NCBI GenBank assembly: GCA_946478675.1
Contig: CAMLEF010000252.1
Location: forward strand, 1 to 6,892
Source: an uncultured Flavobacteriales bacterium
GTDB taxonomy: Bacteria; Bacteroidota; Bacteroidia; Palsa-965
Reading direction: 5' to 3'
Length of the DNA stretch: 6,892 nucleotides
Positions 6,095 through 6,892 of this stretch are shown one piece after another. The position numbers were made by a program, and so were the translations under genes. How positions within the stretch are numbered: position 1 is the stretch's first letter; every line of letters starts with the position of its first letter. Under the pieces are notes generated by a model. That model saw nothing but the letters and a program-made list of their open reading frames with translations, searched no databases and had not been told where the DNA came from.

Positions 6095-6747
6095 GCTTTT
6101 GCCAGCTGAATAATATCTTTCACGCCAATGATCTGCTTGTCGTAACCGACGCGCGCGGAGTTGATCATCGCCAGTCCCATTTCACGCAGCGTGCTGGCGG
6201 CGCCGAAGGCACGGGCGATCGGGTAGAGCCAGCCGAAATAGTTGTAATACGGAAGTGTAAACTTCAAACCTTTTGTCGGCTTCATCATGCCGGGACGGAA
6301 TGCGTACACGTTTTTGAACGGCAGCTTCATCAGGTCGTTCTCCGTTTTTCCTTTCACGCGCGCCCACATCGAACGGCCTTTCTCCGTGCTGTCGGTGCCG
6401 GCGCCGGAGATGTATCCGAAGACAATGTCCGTATTCACCGACGCGAGCGTTTGCGCAAAGTGCATCGTCAGCGTGTAGGTGAGCCGCGTGTATTCGTCTT
6501 CTTTCATGCCGACGGAAGAAACGCCGAGGCAGAAGAAGCACGCATTGTAACCGACCATCTGTTCTTTGATCGGCGCGAGGTTGAAAAAATCCGCGTGCAC
6601 GATCTCTTTCAGCTTCGGATGCGAATAGCCGCTGGGCCGGCGATTGATGATGAGAACGGATTCAACATCGGGATGCTGCAGGCATTCGTGGAGAACGCCT
6701 TCGCCCACCATTCCGGTGGCGCCTGTGAGGATGGCTCGGACTTTCAT
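6091..6747 (-). CDS. Atypical short-chain dehydrogenase/reductase, NAD(P)-binding epimerase-like protein
   Basis: The 218-residue protein has an N-terminal Rossmann fold, starting MKVRAILTGATGMVGEGVL. The glycine motif TGATGMVG (8-15) binds the dinucleotide. LIINRRPSG (32-40) ends the second strand, where NRR could favour NADP. FFCLGVSSVG (71-80) and YISGAGTDS (112-120) are the later strand motifs. The usual catalytic Tyr-x3-Lys is replaced by W128-ARV-K132 (in SMWARVKGKTE), followed by AFRPGMMKP (149-157), the usual RPG region. The overall pattern resembles the YbjT/HTATIP2-like atypical SDR group often named 'epimerase' or 'NAD-dependent epimerase/dehydratase'. It is shorter than sugar epimerases, so sugar-nucleotide epimerisation is doubtful. 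ATG at 6747 places the glycine motif at the normal distance, and an A-rich stretch (CAAAAACA) precedes it. It is convergent with the propeller gene, the two stop codons sharing bases 6092-6093. A partial gene ends 42 bp upstream on the same strand, probably its operon mate. Substrate unknown. Confidence 0.88.
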   Translation of the reverse strand: MKVRAILTGATGMVGEGVLHECLQHPDVESVLIINRRPSGYSHPKLKEIVHADFFNLAPIKEQMVGYNACFFCLGVSSVGMKEDEYTRLTYTLTMHFAQTLASVNTDIVFGYISGAGTDSTEKGRSMWARVKGKTENDLMKLPFKNVYAFRPGMMKPTKGLKFTLPYYNYFGWLYPIARAFGAASTLREMGLAMINSARVGYDKQIIGVKDIIQLAKA

Positions 6748-6789
6748 GCGGGTGTTTTTGCAGGATGTCGTTTGAGACGCGAAAATATT
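6748..6789 (-). other. Short intergenic gap within probable minus-strand operon
   Basis: These 42 bp separate the partial gene from the epimerase-like gene. They hold most of a perfect AT palindrome, AAAATATTTT (6782-6791), which overlaps the upstream stop codon. On the minus strand TATTTTCG (complement of 6780-6787) is one base off TAnnTTTG but has no TTG at the right distance upstream. A separate promoter is therefore not supported. Confidence 0.4.
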
Positions 6790-6892
6790 TTACTGCCGCC
6801 CCTCGGGATAATCCGGATGCGAAGATGATTTCATCTCGTGCGTTTCAGCATCGTATTCTTCTACGTTCGTAATGACGACGAAATATTTCCGG
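6790..6892 (-). CDS. 3' end of an unidentified gene, truncated by the window edge
   Basis: The minus strand is open from the window edge to a TAA at 6790-6792 and encodes 33 residues, beginning RKYFVVITNVEEYDAE and ending HPDYPEGRQ. The mixed hydrophobic start and polar, acidic tail look like a genuine C-terminus. The 42-bp spacing to the next minus-strand gene fits an operon. The family is not recognisable from so short a tail, and the start lies outside the window. The other five frames here are broken by stops or give implausible peptides. Confidence 0.55.
   Translation of the reverse strand, partial: RKYFVVITNVEEYDAETHEMKSSSHPDYPEGRQ

Noticed and set aside
1..6892. CRISPR array, tRNA, rRNA, insertion sequence, phage or toxin-antitoxin module
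   Set aside because: No regularly spaced repeats, cloverleaf-like structure, transposase or integrase motif, or paired small genes were seen on either strand.

Overview
The window looks like a chromosomal segment of a Bacteroidota member with GC-rich codon usage. The main evidence is a large secreted protein ending in a type IX secretion system (T9SS) type A C-terminal sorting domain, a system essentially confined to this phylum. Supporting signs are an ECF sigma factor with the Bacteroidota-type region 4, a single-pass anti-sigma-like partner, no Shine-Dalgarno sequences before any of the genes, and candidate promoters that loosely fit the TTG-N17-23-TAnnTTTG pattern. A finer placement (for example the Chitinophagales/Sphingobacteriales side) would be a guess.

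Layout from left to right: (1) 1-179 is non-coding and holds an elaborate palindromic element (about 25-118). (2) 180-1343, minus strand, encodes a membrane acyltransferase of the OafA/acyltransferase-3 family. (3) 1456-2543, minus strand, is a two-gene operon of ECF sigma factor and anti-sigma-like membrane protein, joined by a 4-nt ATGA overlap. The acyltransferase lies 112 bp downstream on the same strand and may have its own promoter. (4) 2544-2704 is a 161-bp divergent intergenic region. (5) 2705-6094, plus strand, encodes a roughly 1,129-residue exported Asp-box (BNR/sortilin-like) beta-propeller protein with two further C-terminal beta domains and a T9SS sorting domain. (6) 6091-6747, minus strand, encodes an atypical short-chain dehydrogenase/epimerase-like protein. 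It converges on the propeller gene so tightly that the two stop codons share bases. (7) 6790-6892, minus strand, is the 3' end of another gene, 42 bp upstream of the epimerase and probably in its operon.

How they may work together (inference): the sigma/anti-sigma pair would respond to an envelope signal. The divergent T9SS cargo gene and the downstream acyltransferase are the nearest candidate targets, but no shared promoter motif could be shown. The epimerase-like gene and its partial neighbour look like ordinary housekeeping or accessory genes.

No tRNA, rRNA, CRISPR array, transposase, phage gene or toxin-antitoxin pair was seen. I did not find a clearly new biological system. The most unusual structure is the palindromic element at the left end, whose left arm can pair with either of two right arms.
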